DNA from: Bacteroidota bacterium
Lineage (GTDB): Bacteria; Bacteroidota; Bacteroidia; B-17B0; Aurantibacillaceae
Assembly (NCBI GenBank): GCA_016185125.1
Contig: JACPOC010000028.1
Location: 1 to 64,000 of the forward strand
DNA: 64,000 nt
Direction: 5' to 3'
Under the pieces are notes generated by a model that worked only from the letters and a program-made list of their open reading frames with translations, had not been told where the DNA came from and searched no databases. Position 1 is the first letter of the stretch. Every line of letters begins with the position of its first letter. A program made the position numbers and the translations under genes. Of this stretch, positions 20,063 through 29,200 are shown piece by piece.

Positions 20063-21838
20063 ATGGCTAAAGCTTTGCTATTGTTTTTTATATTATGCCT
20101 ACATAATATTAATTTGGCACAAACAAGTCCCATTAAAAAATTTAATTGGAGCGATGCCGGTTTAAAAGGCTTGAAACCAACTTATAGTCAAACAGTAAAT
20201 ATTTTAAATTATGGCGGAAACAACACCAATTCAGCTTCTAATAACTCTGCACTTTCAACCGCAATTTCCGCTTTAGCTGGTAAAGGCGGTGTGGTTTATT
20301 TCCCTATGGGTGTTTATAGTTTTACAGGGCAAATTTCAATACCGCGCGATAGTATAACCTTTAAAGGAGCGGGTAGCGATAGTACTCAATTACGTTTCAA
20401 TTTAAGTGGAATTACTAATAACTGTATTAATATTATAGGATCTCAAACCATTTCTGATTCTACTTCTTTTTCAAGTGCTGGAATTCGTGATAGTAATTGG
20501 GTGAATGTTTTAAATTCCTCCATTTTTCAAGCGGGTCAATGGGCTTATTTACAATCCAAGGATAGTACTTATATGCATGATACCTGGGCATATGGCTCTT
20601 TAGGCCAAGTGATGCAGATAAAATCAATTGCAGGAAATAAAATAACCTTTAATTCACCTTTCAGATTTTACTATAAATTATCTCTACAACCGAAGATAAC
20701 AAAACTAAATCCTAAACAAGCTATTGGGTTTGAATGCATGAAGATTCAACGTTTAGATCCAACTACAGATCAAACTTCCATTTTTAATTTTGATAAAGTG
20801 GTTCAATCTTGGGTTCATGGCATTGAAAGTGATTCTACTAATTTTGCGCATATTGAATTAAACCGATGTTCTAATATAGACATTACCAATTCATACTTTC
20901 ATCACGCATTTAATTATGGTGGTGGAGGAAAAGCTTATGGCGTGGCCTTGCAATACAGCGCTAATGAGTGTAAAATTGAAAACAATATTTTTCAAAACTT
21001 AAGACACAGTATACTTTTTCAATCAGGCGCAAATGGTAATGTTTGCGGATATAATTATTCTTTTAACCCTTTCTGGAGTCAGTTTCCCTTGCCCGCCAAC
21101 AGTGCCGGAGATATTGTTTTTCATGGTAACTTTCCTTTTGCTAATTTATGCGAAGGCAACATTAATCAAAATACAGTTATAGATAACGCTCATTTGATAA
21201 ATGGACCCTACAACACCTTATTCCGAAATCGTTCAGAATTATATGGCGTAGTTATGAATAATAATCCGGCCACTGATACCACTCAGTTTCTTGGATTGGA
21301 AGTGACCAATAGCACAAATGGTCAATACCTATTATACGGAAATGGACATGTGCAGGTTGCAAATAATATTAACGGAGTTATCACACCCTCAGGCAGCAAT
21401 ACACTCCCGGAAGTAAGTTTATATTATTCAGGTGCGCAAAAACCTATTTGTTTTAATCCGGGTAATAATAACTGGCCCGTAATTGGTTTGCCTAATACAT
21501 TTAATACCGGAAGCAATTCTGCCAAAGACAGGGTTATGCAAGGTGTATTTGCAACCTGTGCCTGTACCGCTACTTTTACCACTAACAATTTAAAATCTAA
21601 TAGCCATAAGGCTTCTGAAAATTATATTTTTCCCAATCCTGCAACAAATACTTTAAAAATTAAAAATTCATCTAACGTTTTAGAAGTTTTTATTTACACC
21701 GTTGAGAGTCGCTTAATTTTAAACGAAAAGGCCAAAAACATTACAGAAATTGATATAAGTTCATTGGCAAACGGAATTTATCTGATTGGAATAAGAGATA
21801 AAAACGGAATCCGTACATCCAAATTCATAAAAGAATAA
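20063..21838 (+). CDS. Secreted pectate-lyase-like beta-helix protein with T9SS domain
   Basis: Signal peptide 1-19 (ends NINLAQ). A right-handed beta-helix of the pectate lyase 3 type follows (about 40-420), opening with NILNYGGNNTNSASNNSALSTAI and GKGGVVYFPMGVY, the usual entry to this fold. It continues through N-rich rungs (NIDITNSYFHHAFNYGG, CKIENNIFQNLRHSI). The C-terminal T9SS domain (about 520-591) opens with YIFPNPATNTLKI. It is probably a surface or secreted polysaccharide lyase or hydrolase; catalytic residues cannot be assigned. A near-consensus TACCTTTA box ends 4 nt before the ATG. The stand-alone SpoIIE phosphatase starts 26 bp downstream. Confidence 0.82.
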   Translation: MAKALLLFFILCLHNINLAQTSPIKKFNWSDAGLKGLKPTYSQTVNILNYGGNNTNSASNNSALSTAISALAGKGGVVYFPMGVYSFTGQISIPRDSITFKGAGSDSTQLRFNLSGITNNCINIIGSQTISDSTSFSSAGIRDSNWVNVLNSSIFQAGQWAYLQSKDSTYMHDTWAYGSLGQVMQIKSIAGNKITFNSPFRFYYKLSLQPKITKLNPKQAIGFECMKIQRLDPTTDQTSIFNFDKVVQSWVHGIESDSTNFAHIELNRCSNIDITNSYFHHAFNYGGGGKAYGVALQYSANECKIENNIFQNLRHSILFQSGANGNVCGYNYSFNPFWSQFPLPANSAGDIVFHGNFPFANLCEGNINQNTVIDNAHLINGPYNTLFRNRSELYGVVMNNNPATDTTQFLGLEVTNSTNGQYLLYGNGHVQVANNINGVITPSGSNTLPEVSLYYSGAQKPICFNPGNNNWPVIGLPNTFNTGSNSAKDRVMQGVFATCACTATFTTNNLKSNSHKASENYIFPNPATNTLKIKNSSNVLEVFIYTVESRLILNEKAKNITEIDISSLANGIYLIGIRDKNGIRTSKFIKE

Positions 21839-21864
21839 ACAAATTATAATTTTAAATTAATAAT

Positions 21865-22581
21865 ATGACTGAATTAGAAGCAGAAACAAGCACAAAAAGT
21901 TTTTTCATTTTATACAAGCCAAAAGATATTGTAAGCGGTGATTTTTATTACGCCATATCACACAAAGCAAATAATTCTTCGAACGAACTTTTTTATATGT
22001 GCACCGCTGATTGCACCGGCCATGGCGTTCCCGGAGCTTTTATGAGTATGCTTGGCATCTCCTATTTAAATGAATCTATTCTTGAAAAAAATCTTATTCA
22101 TCCAAATGAAATATTAGAAAACATACGTAATGGTATAATTACCTCTTTAAACCCTGAAGGCAGTGAAGAAGAAAGTAAAGACGGTATGGATTGCGTATTA
22201 TGCGCTTATGATTTTGCAAACATGAAACTGGAATTTGCGGCGGCTAATAATCCTTTATGGCATTATAGGAACGGAGAATTAACGGAATATAAAGCGGACA
22301 AAATACCCGTTGGAAAATACGGTGAGCTTCGTCCCTTCAGAAATCAAATTATCGATCTTCAAAAAGGAGATATTATTTATACGTTTACAGATGGCTATGC
22401 CGATCAGTTTGGCGGGCCGCAAGGAAAAAAGTTTAAGTATAAGCAGCTTGAAGAAGTAATTAAATCGGTGGCACACGAATCCATGGAAATTCAAAAAGAA
22501 AAACTTAATACTGCGTTTGAAAAATGGCGCGGTAATCTTGAGCAAATTGATGATGTATGTGTAATAGCAGTTAAAATTTAA
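21865..22581 (+). CDS. Stand-alone SpoIIE-type serine phosphatase
   Basis: A 238-residue SpoIIE/PP2C-like domain with essentially no sensor region. Metal-binding segments are intact: DIVSGDFYYA (about 24-33), ADCTGHGVPGAFMSM (about 50-64), KDGMDCVL (about 105), FTDGYADQFGGPQGKKFKYKQ (about 172-192) and IDDVCVIAVKI at the end. It should be an active cytosolic phosphatase. It closely resembles the catalytic parts of the two larger SpoIIE proteins at the window ends, which carry TPR or propeller sensors; here the input is missing. It is cotranscribed or nearly so with the beta-helix gene and convergent with kdsA. Confidence 0.85.
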   Translation: MTELEAETSTKSFFILYKPKDIVSGDFYYAISHKANNSSNELFYMCTADCTGHGVPGAFMSMLGISYLNESILEKNLIHPNEILENIRNGIITSLNPEGSEEESKDGMDCVLCAYDFANMKLEFAAANNPLWHYRNGELTEYKADKIPVGKYGELRPFRNQIIDLQKGDIIYTFTDGYADQFGGPQGKKFKYKQLEEVIKSVAHESMEIQKEKLNTAFEKWRGNLEQIDDVCVIAVKI

Positions 22582-22596
22582 ATGCCAAAAAATTAA

Positions 22597-23427
22597 TTAC
22601 TGATATTTTCTTACTACATGATGTATTTCCAACAGGGGTTTTAAAAATTCTTCCAAGTCATAAACACATAATTGCGATGCGGCGTCGCATAGCGCTTTTG
22701 AAGGTTCAGGATGCGTTTCAATAAACAAGCCATCCACGCCGCTTGCTACCCCAGCTCTTGAAAGCACAGGTAAAAATTCCCTTGCGCCACCTTTGGCATC
22801 TGAACTTGGAATGCCGTATTTTCTTACACAATGGGTTACATCAAATACAAGCGGATACCCTAAATTGTTCATGTGAAAAAAACTTCTTGGATCAACTATC
22901 AGATCATTATATCCAAACACATATCCTCTTTCTGTTAAAATTATATTGTCATTACCCGCATCTATACATTTTTGTAAAGGGTGCTTCATATTATCAGGTG
23001 CTAAAAACTGACCATGTTTAATATTAACCACCCTGCCTGTTTTAGCCGCAGCCACCAACAAACTGCTTTGCATACATAAATAGGCCGGAATCTGCAATAC
23101 ATCACACACCTCTCCCGCAATGGCTGCTTGCGTGCTTTCATGAATATCCGTTAATAAGGGAAAACCAAATTGCTCCTTAACCTTGGCCAAAACTTTCATA
23201 CCTTTTTCAACGCCGGGGCCATCATAATAATTTAAACTGCTTCGGTTATCTTTCAAAAAGCTGGATTTGTAAATGACTTTTATTTTCAAACGCTCACTAA
23301 CTTCTTTTAGTTTTTCAGCCGTTTTCATCATTATTGTTTCGTCCTCAATCACGCAAGGTCCGCTTATCAAAAACAACTCTTCCGAACCGCATTCAATATC
23401 TCCTACTTTTACTATCTTTTTTGTCAT
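22597..23427 (-). CDS. kdsA: 3-deoxy-8-phosphooctulonate synthase (KDO-8-P synthase)
   Basis: Condenses phosphoenolpyruvate with arabinose 5-phosphate to make KDO-8-phosphate for lipopolysaccharide. The 276 residues match the family. Signatures include LISGPCVIED near 20-29, VIYKSSFLKDNRSS (about 50-63), LLTDIHE, DVLQIPAYLCMQSSLL, NIKHGQFLAP and VFDVTHCVRKYG. The cysteine in SGPCVIED corresponds to the metal-binding Cys of the metal-dependent class. It starts 10 bp after the endonuclease I stop, so it is probably in an operon with it. Confidence 0.95.
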   Translation of the reverse strand: MTKKIVKVGDIECGSEELFLISGPCVIEDETIMMKTAEKLKEVSERLKIKVIYKSSFLKDNRSSLNYYDGPGVEKGMKVLAKVKEQFGFPLLTDIHESTQAAIAGEVCDVLQIPAYLCMQSSLLVAAAKTGRVVNIKHGQFLAPDNMKHPLQKCIDAGNDNIILTERGYVFGYNDLIVDPRSFFHMNNLGYPLVFDVTHCVRKYGIPSSDAKGGAREFLPVLSRAGVASGVDGLFIETHPEPSKALCDAASQLCVYDLEEFLKPLLEIHHVVRKYQ

Positions 23428-23437
23428 AATATTAATT

Positions 23438-24493
23438 CTATAGTTTTATAAACTTTAATCGGGAAATTGAATTAAGTCCGTTTATGTAAATATAATAAAC
23501 GCCCGCGGGCAATTCTTCGCACTCTATGGCCAATTTTTCTTCTAAGATGTCTTTTTTCTCCTTTACTAATTTACCGGTTACATTATAAACTTTATATTCC
23601 ACATCGGCAGTAGCTGAGTGGTTAATAATAAAAACCGAATTACTTGCCGGATTAGGATACAAGCTAAACGCTGAGTTTAAAATGGCAGCCTTCTCAAAAA
23701 TTCCTACAACGTTAGACCAAATACTGTCGGCATAATACGGACGATCTATAAAAGGATTGCGGTTATTCTGATAACGTTTATAAATAGAATCATTTCGCGA
23801 CTTTTCCTTTACACTTACCGGATCTTGTTGATGCCATTGCATTAACACGCTTAATTGCCAAGGAAGTATTTCAGATTTATTTACAGCATCTGAAGTGCCC
23901 CAGGCTCCATCTTCCAGGTAATAACGCGTGGTCATATAAAAATAACCTCTGGCAATATCTCCTTTATACTCATTAATTGGTTCAAAAACAGTTTGGTTAT
24001 ATCCGGCGTTTGTGCATGGACCTAATTTACCGCCGTTCATACTAATATAACTTGCCGAACTTACATTTCCATAGGGAAAATTACTGCGCATGCCATTTAC
24101 TTTTCCATCAATAGGATAAATATGAAAAAGATCAGAATCCGGACCAGGTGTTGCGTTAAACCAGCTTTGCGGCCAACTGTGTTCTCTGTTATAGCAATCC
24201 CCTTCTGAATTATAGTTACCGCATTGATTAGTTATAAAAGTAAACTCATAAGGCAAAGTACCACCCGGAACATCACTGTAAATATCCCACACTTTTCCAT
24301 TTGATTTTTTATCGGTTTTAGGAAAAGCGTTCCAAACTGCGTTATAGGAAATTACCGTGTGATTTTTAATAATATTGTGTAAAGCTATTTTTAAATTATT
24401 TCCGTTAAGCCCCTGCGCCGAATTATAATAACCGGTAGGAATTTGAGCATGAACAAAAAATGATAATAAGGCAAAGAAGGGTAATAGTCGCAT
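23438..24493 (-). CDS. Secreted endonuclease I family nuclease with T9SS domain
   Basis: Extracellular DNase of the EndA/NucM type. Signal peptide 1-16 (ends FFVHAQ). The nuclease domain (about 20-260) has the beta-beta-alpha-metal motif CYNREHSWPQSWF (about 101-113) and DLFHIYPIDGKVNGMRSNFPYG. A short T9SS domain (about 275-351) begins SLYPNPASNSVFI. The ATG at 24493 is preferred because the TTG at 24499 lies inside a perfect -7 box. It likely scavenges phosphate or nucleotides, or acts on environmental DNA. kdsA follows after 10 bp. Confidence 0.87.
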   Translation of the reverse strand: MRLLPFFALLSFFVHAQIPTGYYNSAQGLNGNNLKIALHNIIKNHTVISYNAVWNAFPKTDKKSNGKVWDIYSDVPGGTLPYEFTFITNQCGNYNSEGDCYNREHSWPQSWFNATPGPDSDLFHIYPIDGKVNGMRSNFPYGNVSSASYISMNGGKLGPCTNAGYNQTVFEPINEYKGDIARGYFYMTTRYYLEDGAWGTSDAVNKSEILPWQLSVLMQWHQQDPVSVKEKSRNDSIYKRYQNNRNPFIDRPYYADSIWSNVVGIFEKAAILNSAFSLYPNPASNSVFIINHSATADVEYKVYNVTGKLVKEKKDILEEKLAIECEELPAGVYYIYINGLNSISRLKFIKL

Positions 24494-24496
24494 GAT

Positions 24497-24504
24497 CAAA
24501 GATA
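24497..24504 (-). promoter_or_regulatory. Promoter -7 box of the endonuclease I / kdsA operon
   Basis: Minus-strand TATCTTTG matches TAnnTTTG exactly and ends 3 nt before the ATG at 24493. It overlaps an alternative TTG start and so argues for the ATG. No -33 match was seen. Confidence 0.5.
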
Positions 24505-24640
24505 AGGTTTTTTAAACACATAATATTTTAAAATAAACCCGTGTTACAATATTATTTTATTAAAATTGGCTTGTGCAAAATATATCAATAGGCTTAAAAA
24601 AGCCATGTAAATTTCAATTTACTTTACACAAATAAAATTT

Positions 24641-26008
24641 ATGAGTTTAAGAATTCACCTGATAGCTATTGGCGGAAGTGCCATGCACAATTTGGCTTTA
24701 TCTTTACACGAAAAAGGTTGCAGGGTAACCGGAAGCGATGATGAAATAAATGAACCCAGTAAAAGCCGCCTTGCCATTGCAGGTATCTTACCAAAGGAAA
24801 TAGGTTGGTTTGCTGAAAAAATTACGAAAAACATTCATTCCGTTATTCTGGGGATGCACGCCCGCGCGGATAATCCTGAATTAATACGAGCGAAGGAATT
24901 AGGATTAAAAATTTATTCTTATCCTGAATACATTTATGAGGCCACTAAAGATAAAATACGAATTGTTATTGGGGGAAGTCACGGTAAAACAACTATTACG
25001 GCCATGATTCTTCATGTTATGAATTTTCATAAGATGGAAACGGATTATTTGGTAGGGGCGCAACTGGAAGGTTTTAATACCATGGTGCGTTTAAGTAATA
25101 CTGCTAAATTTGCCGTTATCGAAGGTGATGAATACCTTGCCTCGCCTATCGACAGACGTCCTAAATTTCATTTATACAAACCTAATATAGCGGTATTAAG
25201 CGGCATTGCGTGGGATCACATCAACGTGTTTCCTACATTTGAAAACTATACAGATCAGTTTAAAAAGTTTATTGAACTGATTGAGCCCGGAGGATTTTTA
25301 ATGTATTGTGCCGACGACAATGAACTAAATAAAGTGTGTAATAGCGCTTCCGCCTCAAATGTTACCAAAATCCCCTACTCTGTTCCGGCAAATAAAATAG
25401 TGGATGGAATTACCTATTTGCTGGTAGATAATAATGAAGTGCCTCTTCAGATTTTCGGCGATCATAATTTAATGAACCTCAATGGCGCGCTGTTGGCTTG
25501 TAATAGAATAGGTATAAGCAACTCGAAATTTTATGAAGCCATTCAATCCTTTAAAGGAGCTGCAAAAAGATTGGAGTTAGTTTACAAAAACCAATCCTTT
25601 AATTTTTATAAGGATTTTGCGCACTCTCCCTCTAAATTAAAAGCCACTACCAACGCCGTTAAACAGCAATTTAAGAACCGCACCGTAATTGCTTGTATGG
25701 AATTACATACCTTCAGCAGTTTAAACGAAGAGTTTTTAAAAGAATATAAAGGTGCTATGGATTTAGCCGATGAGGCTATTGTTTATTTTAATCCGCATAC
25801 CATTGCGCATAAAAAATTAAAACAAATAACAACCCAGCAAGTTCATAAAGCATTCTTCCGTAAGGATTTAAAAGTATTTACCCGAAGTGAAGAAGTAACA
25901 GAATACCTTAAAACCCAAACCTGGAACAATAAAGTATTATTAATGATGAGCAGCGGCAATTTTGATGGCGTTGATTTTAAAGAACTGGCAGGGCAACTTG
26001 TTTTGTAG
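24641..26008 (+). CDS. mpl: UDP-MurNAc:L-Ala-gamma-D-Glu-meso-DAP ligase (Mpl)
   Basis: Murein-recycling ligase that joins UDP-N-acetylmuramate to the recovered tripeptide. It is a Mur ligase: N-terminal Rossmann domain (HLIAIGGSAMHNLAL, 6-20), ATP-binding loop GGSHGKTT (111-118), central domain with EGDEYLASPID (about 159-169), and the C-terminal domain. The 455 residues match Mpl. KDFAHSPSKL, in place of the DYAHHP of MurC, is typical of Mpl proteins. It is convergent with the SprB-repeat gene across a repeat-derived hairpin. Confidence 0.92.
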   Translation: MSLRIHLIAIGGSAMHNLALSLHEKGCRVTGSDDEINEPSKSRLAIAGILPKEIGWFAEKITKNIHSVILGMHARADNPELIRAKELGLKIYSYPEYIYEATKDKIRIVIGGSHGKTTITAMILHVMNFHKMETDYLVGAQLEGFNTMVRLSNTAKFAVIEGDEYLASPIDRRPKFHLYKPNIAVLSGIAWDHINVFPTFENYTDQFKKFIELIEPGGFLMYCADDNELNKVCNSASASNVTKIPYSVPANKIVDGITYLLVDNNEVPLQIFGDHNLMNLNGALLACNRIGISNSKFYEAIQSFKGAAKRLELVYKNQSFNFYKDFAHSPSKLKATTNAVKQQFKNRTVIACMELHTFSSLNEEFLKEYKGAMDLADEAIVYFNPHTIAHKKLKQITTQQVHKAFFRKDLKVFTRSEEVTEYLKTQTWNNKVLLMMSSGNFDGVDFKELAGQLVL

Positions 26009-26224
26009 CACTTTAAATGGCACGCTGATAACGCAGATGAGTAAGATTTAAAATGATAAATAAAACTTTTGCGTTCCACCACTCTAAAACTCTACGTTAA
26101 AAAAAGCTCGGTTAAAGATTGCTTCACTCTTTTCGTCGTTCGCAATGACGGTTTTTTTATCCCCGTCATCGCGAGGGAATTTTCTCACGTAAGTTAAACA
26201 AATATTTTCTGAACCTAGTTACGC
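26009..26224. repeat. Intergenic repeat cluster between mpl and the SprB-repeat gene
   Basis: Two repeat pieces. GCACGCTGATAACGCAGATG lies at about 26019-26038. A REP-like palindrome lies at 26117-26180: GATTGCTTCAC..CGCAATGACGG (arm 26141-26151), then CCGTCATCGCG (26163-26173), forming an 11-bp stem with one mismatch over an 11-nt T-rich loop. The same sequence family recurs at 57735-57810. It lies between convergent genes and may act as a bidirectional terminator. Confidence 0.65.
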
Positions 26225-29200
26225 TCACTTTATCACTACAACATGTCCCACGTAATAATGTTGTTTTCCAAAAATATCCTTTAAATTAACCTTCCAGATA
26301 TAAGAATCATCTTGAACAATCTCACCTTTACATTTTCCGTCCCATCCTTCATTATACTTATTTGTATGGAAAATCTGTTCTCCCCAACGGTCAAAAATCA
26401 TTAGGTTATATGTATTTATATTCCACCCTTCGCCTTTCGGCAAAAATGAATCGTTAAGATTATTTTCGTTTGGAGTAAAAACATTGGGAGCATAAAAGGT
26501 AAACAGCGGCAAGCACTCAATAAAACGGAAAGCTGTATCTGCGCATAATCCATTCATTGCTATCAAACTGATCAAGTATTTCCCCGGTTGATTAAAATTA
26601 AAAGAAGGCTTAACTGAAGTTGACGAACCGAGGTTGCCAAAATCCCAGTAATAATAAGTAGCCGCGCTGGAGTGATTATAAAAATTGATCGTAGGGTCTG
26701 AATCCTCGACAGTATATTTATCGGCAGTAAAATCGGCATACGGTTTCTGGAATACCTTTATTGGGTTCTTTAGTGCTATAGTTATTATGCAACCCGCATT
26801 AGTTGTAAATGAATTATAGGCAAAATAAACTCCCTGTTTATCGTAGCAGTGCTGAGGCTGAAATAATGTGCTTGTCGAACCATCGCCAAAAGTCCACAAA
26901 GTTGATTGTATATTAGAGGGTGAAGTTAAAGTGGTATTGGTAAAATTAACACACACCGGGGTACATCCACTGTATTTATCTGCTATAAGTGTAGGTGTTA
27001 CAATTGATTCAACATATATAGTTGTTGTTAATACAGCTGGTTGGCTGCAACCATCAGTTATGCTAACAGTATAAATTGTTGTGTTATTTGCACTCACAGA
27101 AATATTCTGCCCTGAAAGACTTCCGGGTAACCAAATAAATTGATAAGTTCCGGAACCGCCAAGTGCAGATGCTGTTAAGTTCGCGGACGAACCTGAACAA
27201 ATTGTTTTGGATGGAGACATTGAAACAGTTAAGGGAGATGAAACATTAACCATTGCGGTGTCAATAGGAGAATTACATCCGTTAGCATCTACCACTGAAA
27301 GTGTATAAATAACAGAGGCAGTTGCGCTTACTGTAATTGTAGAGCCGCCAGGGTTGTTATTCCAAAAATACGAATAAGGGCCAGTCCCACCACTTACGTT
27401 GCCTGTTAAAACCCCGTTTTGTCCATTACACAATTTAATGGCGTTTACACTGAGTGTTAAAGCAGGTGGCTGCGTGATGTTTGTTGCTAGGGAGAAAAAA
27501 CAGTTGTTCGCATCCAGTATGAATACACTATGAGAGCCTGCACTCAGTTCGGTGTTAACTGAGGCGGTTATTGACGAAGAAGCCCAGTGGTATATATACC
27601 CCGGCGTACCCCCGCTTGCTGTAATTGTTGCAGAGCCATTGCTTCCACCATTACATAATACATTATTATTTGTTATAGTGGCCGTTAAAGCAGAGGCAGG
27701 TTGTGTAATAATTGCATTTGCAGTTACGGTGCAATTATTGGCATCTTTTATAAGCACGGTATAATTTCCGGGTGATAATGCAGACGCCGACGAAGTGTTT
27801 CCTCCAGAAGGACTCCAAGTATAAGTATAGCCTGCTGTTCCACCCGACGAGGTAACAGAAGCCGAACCGTTAGCTGATCCAAAACATAATATATTGGTTA
27901 CTGAAGTAACAGCAGTTAATGGAGATACAGGCTGAGTGACACTTGCGTTTGCAGTTACGGTGCAATTATTGGCATCTTTTATAAGCACGGTATAATTCCC
28001 GGGTGATAAAGGAGACGCCGACGAAGTGTTTCCTCCAGACGGACTCCAAGTATAAGTATAACCTGCTGTTCCACCCGACGAGGTAACAGAAGCCGAACCG
28101 TTAGCTGATCCAAAACATAATATATTGGTTACTGAAGTAACAGCGCTTACCGAAGAGGCAGGTTGCGTGATAAGGACATTGCTAAATGATGTACAGCCCA
28201 AATTATCGGCCACAGAAATAGTATAAATTTGTGAACTTAATCCGGAAGCAACCGCAGAGCCTTGCCCGGCTCCCGGAGCAGGTGACCATGTATAGGAGTA
28301 AGGAGCTGTTCCGCCATTTACGGCAATGCTTGAGGAACCATTTGATCCACCAAAACAGCTAACGTTTGCTTTTGTTACAGTAAAAGTAATTGAACTTGGT
28401 TGAATAATAGTAACTGTTTGATTGAACTGACAATTATTTGCATCTTTAACAAGCACATTGTAATTTCCAGCAGTTAAGTTTGTAGCAAAAGCTGTATTGC
28501 CGCCAGAAGGACTCCATGTATAACTATAACCCGCTGTTCCTCCTGAAGCAGTTACTGAAGCGCTGCCATTAGCCATCCCACAGGTTGCATTTGTATAAAT
28601 AATCGTTGCGTTTAATGGAGCTATAGGTTGTGTGATGTTTGCATTGGCTGTCCCCGTACAATTATTGGCATCTTTTATAAGCACGGTATAATTTCCAGGA
28701 GATAAAGGAGAAGTTAACGAAGAGTTTCCTCCAGACGGACTCCAGGAATAAGTATAACCGGCGGTTCCACCCGAAGCAGAAACAAAGGCTAAACCGTTAG
28801 CTGATCCAAAACATAATATATTGGTTACTGAAGTAACAGCAGTGATAGAAGTGGGTTGGGTGATACTTGCATTTACAGTTACAGTGCAATTATTGGCATC
28901 TTTTATAAGCACGGTATAATTCCCGGGTGATAAAGGAGAAGCCAAAGAAGAGTTGCCTCCCGAAGGACTCCAGGTATAGGTATAACCGGCGGTTCCACCC
29001 GACGAGGTAACAGAAGCCGAACCGTTAGCTGATCCAAAACATAATATATTTGTGGCAGAATTAAAAGCTAATAATGCGCTTGAGGGTTGTGAAATGATCG
29101 TTACTGCTGATGTGGTACAATTAAGAGCGTCCTTAACCAGTACCGTATAGGTCCCCGGGCTAAGCGATGATGCTATATGGCCATTGCCTCCTGTGGGACT

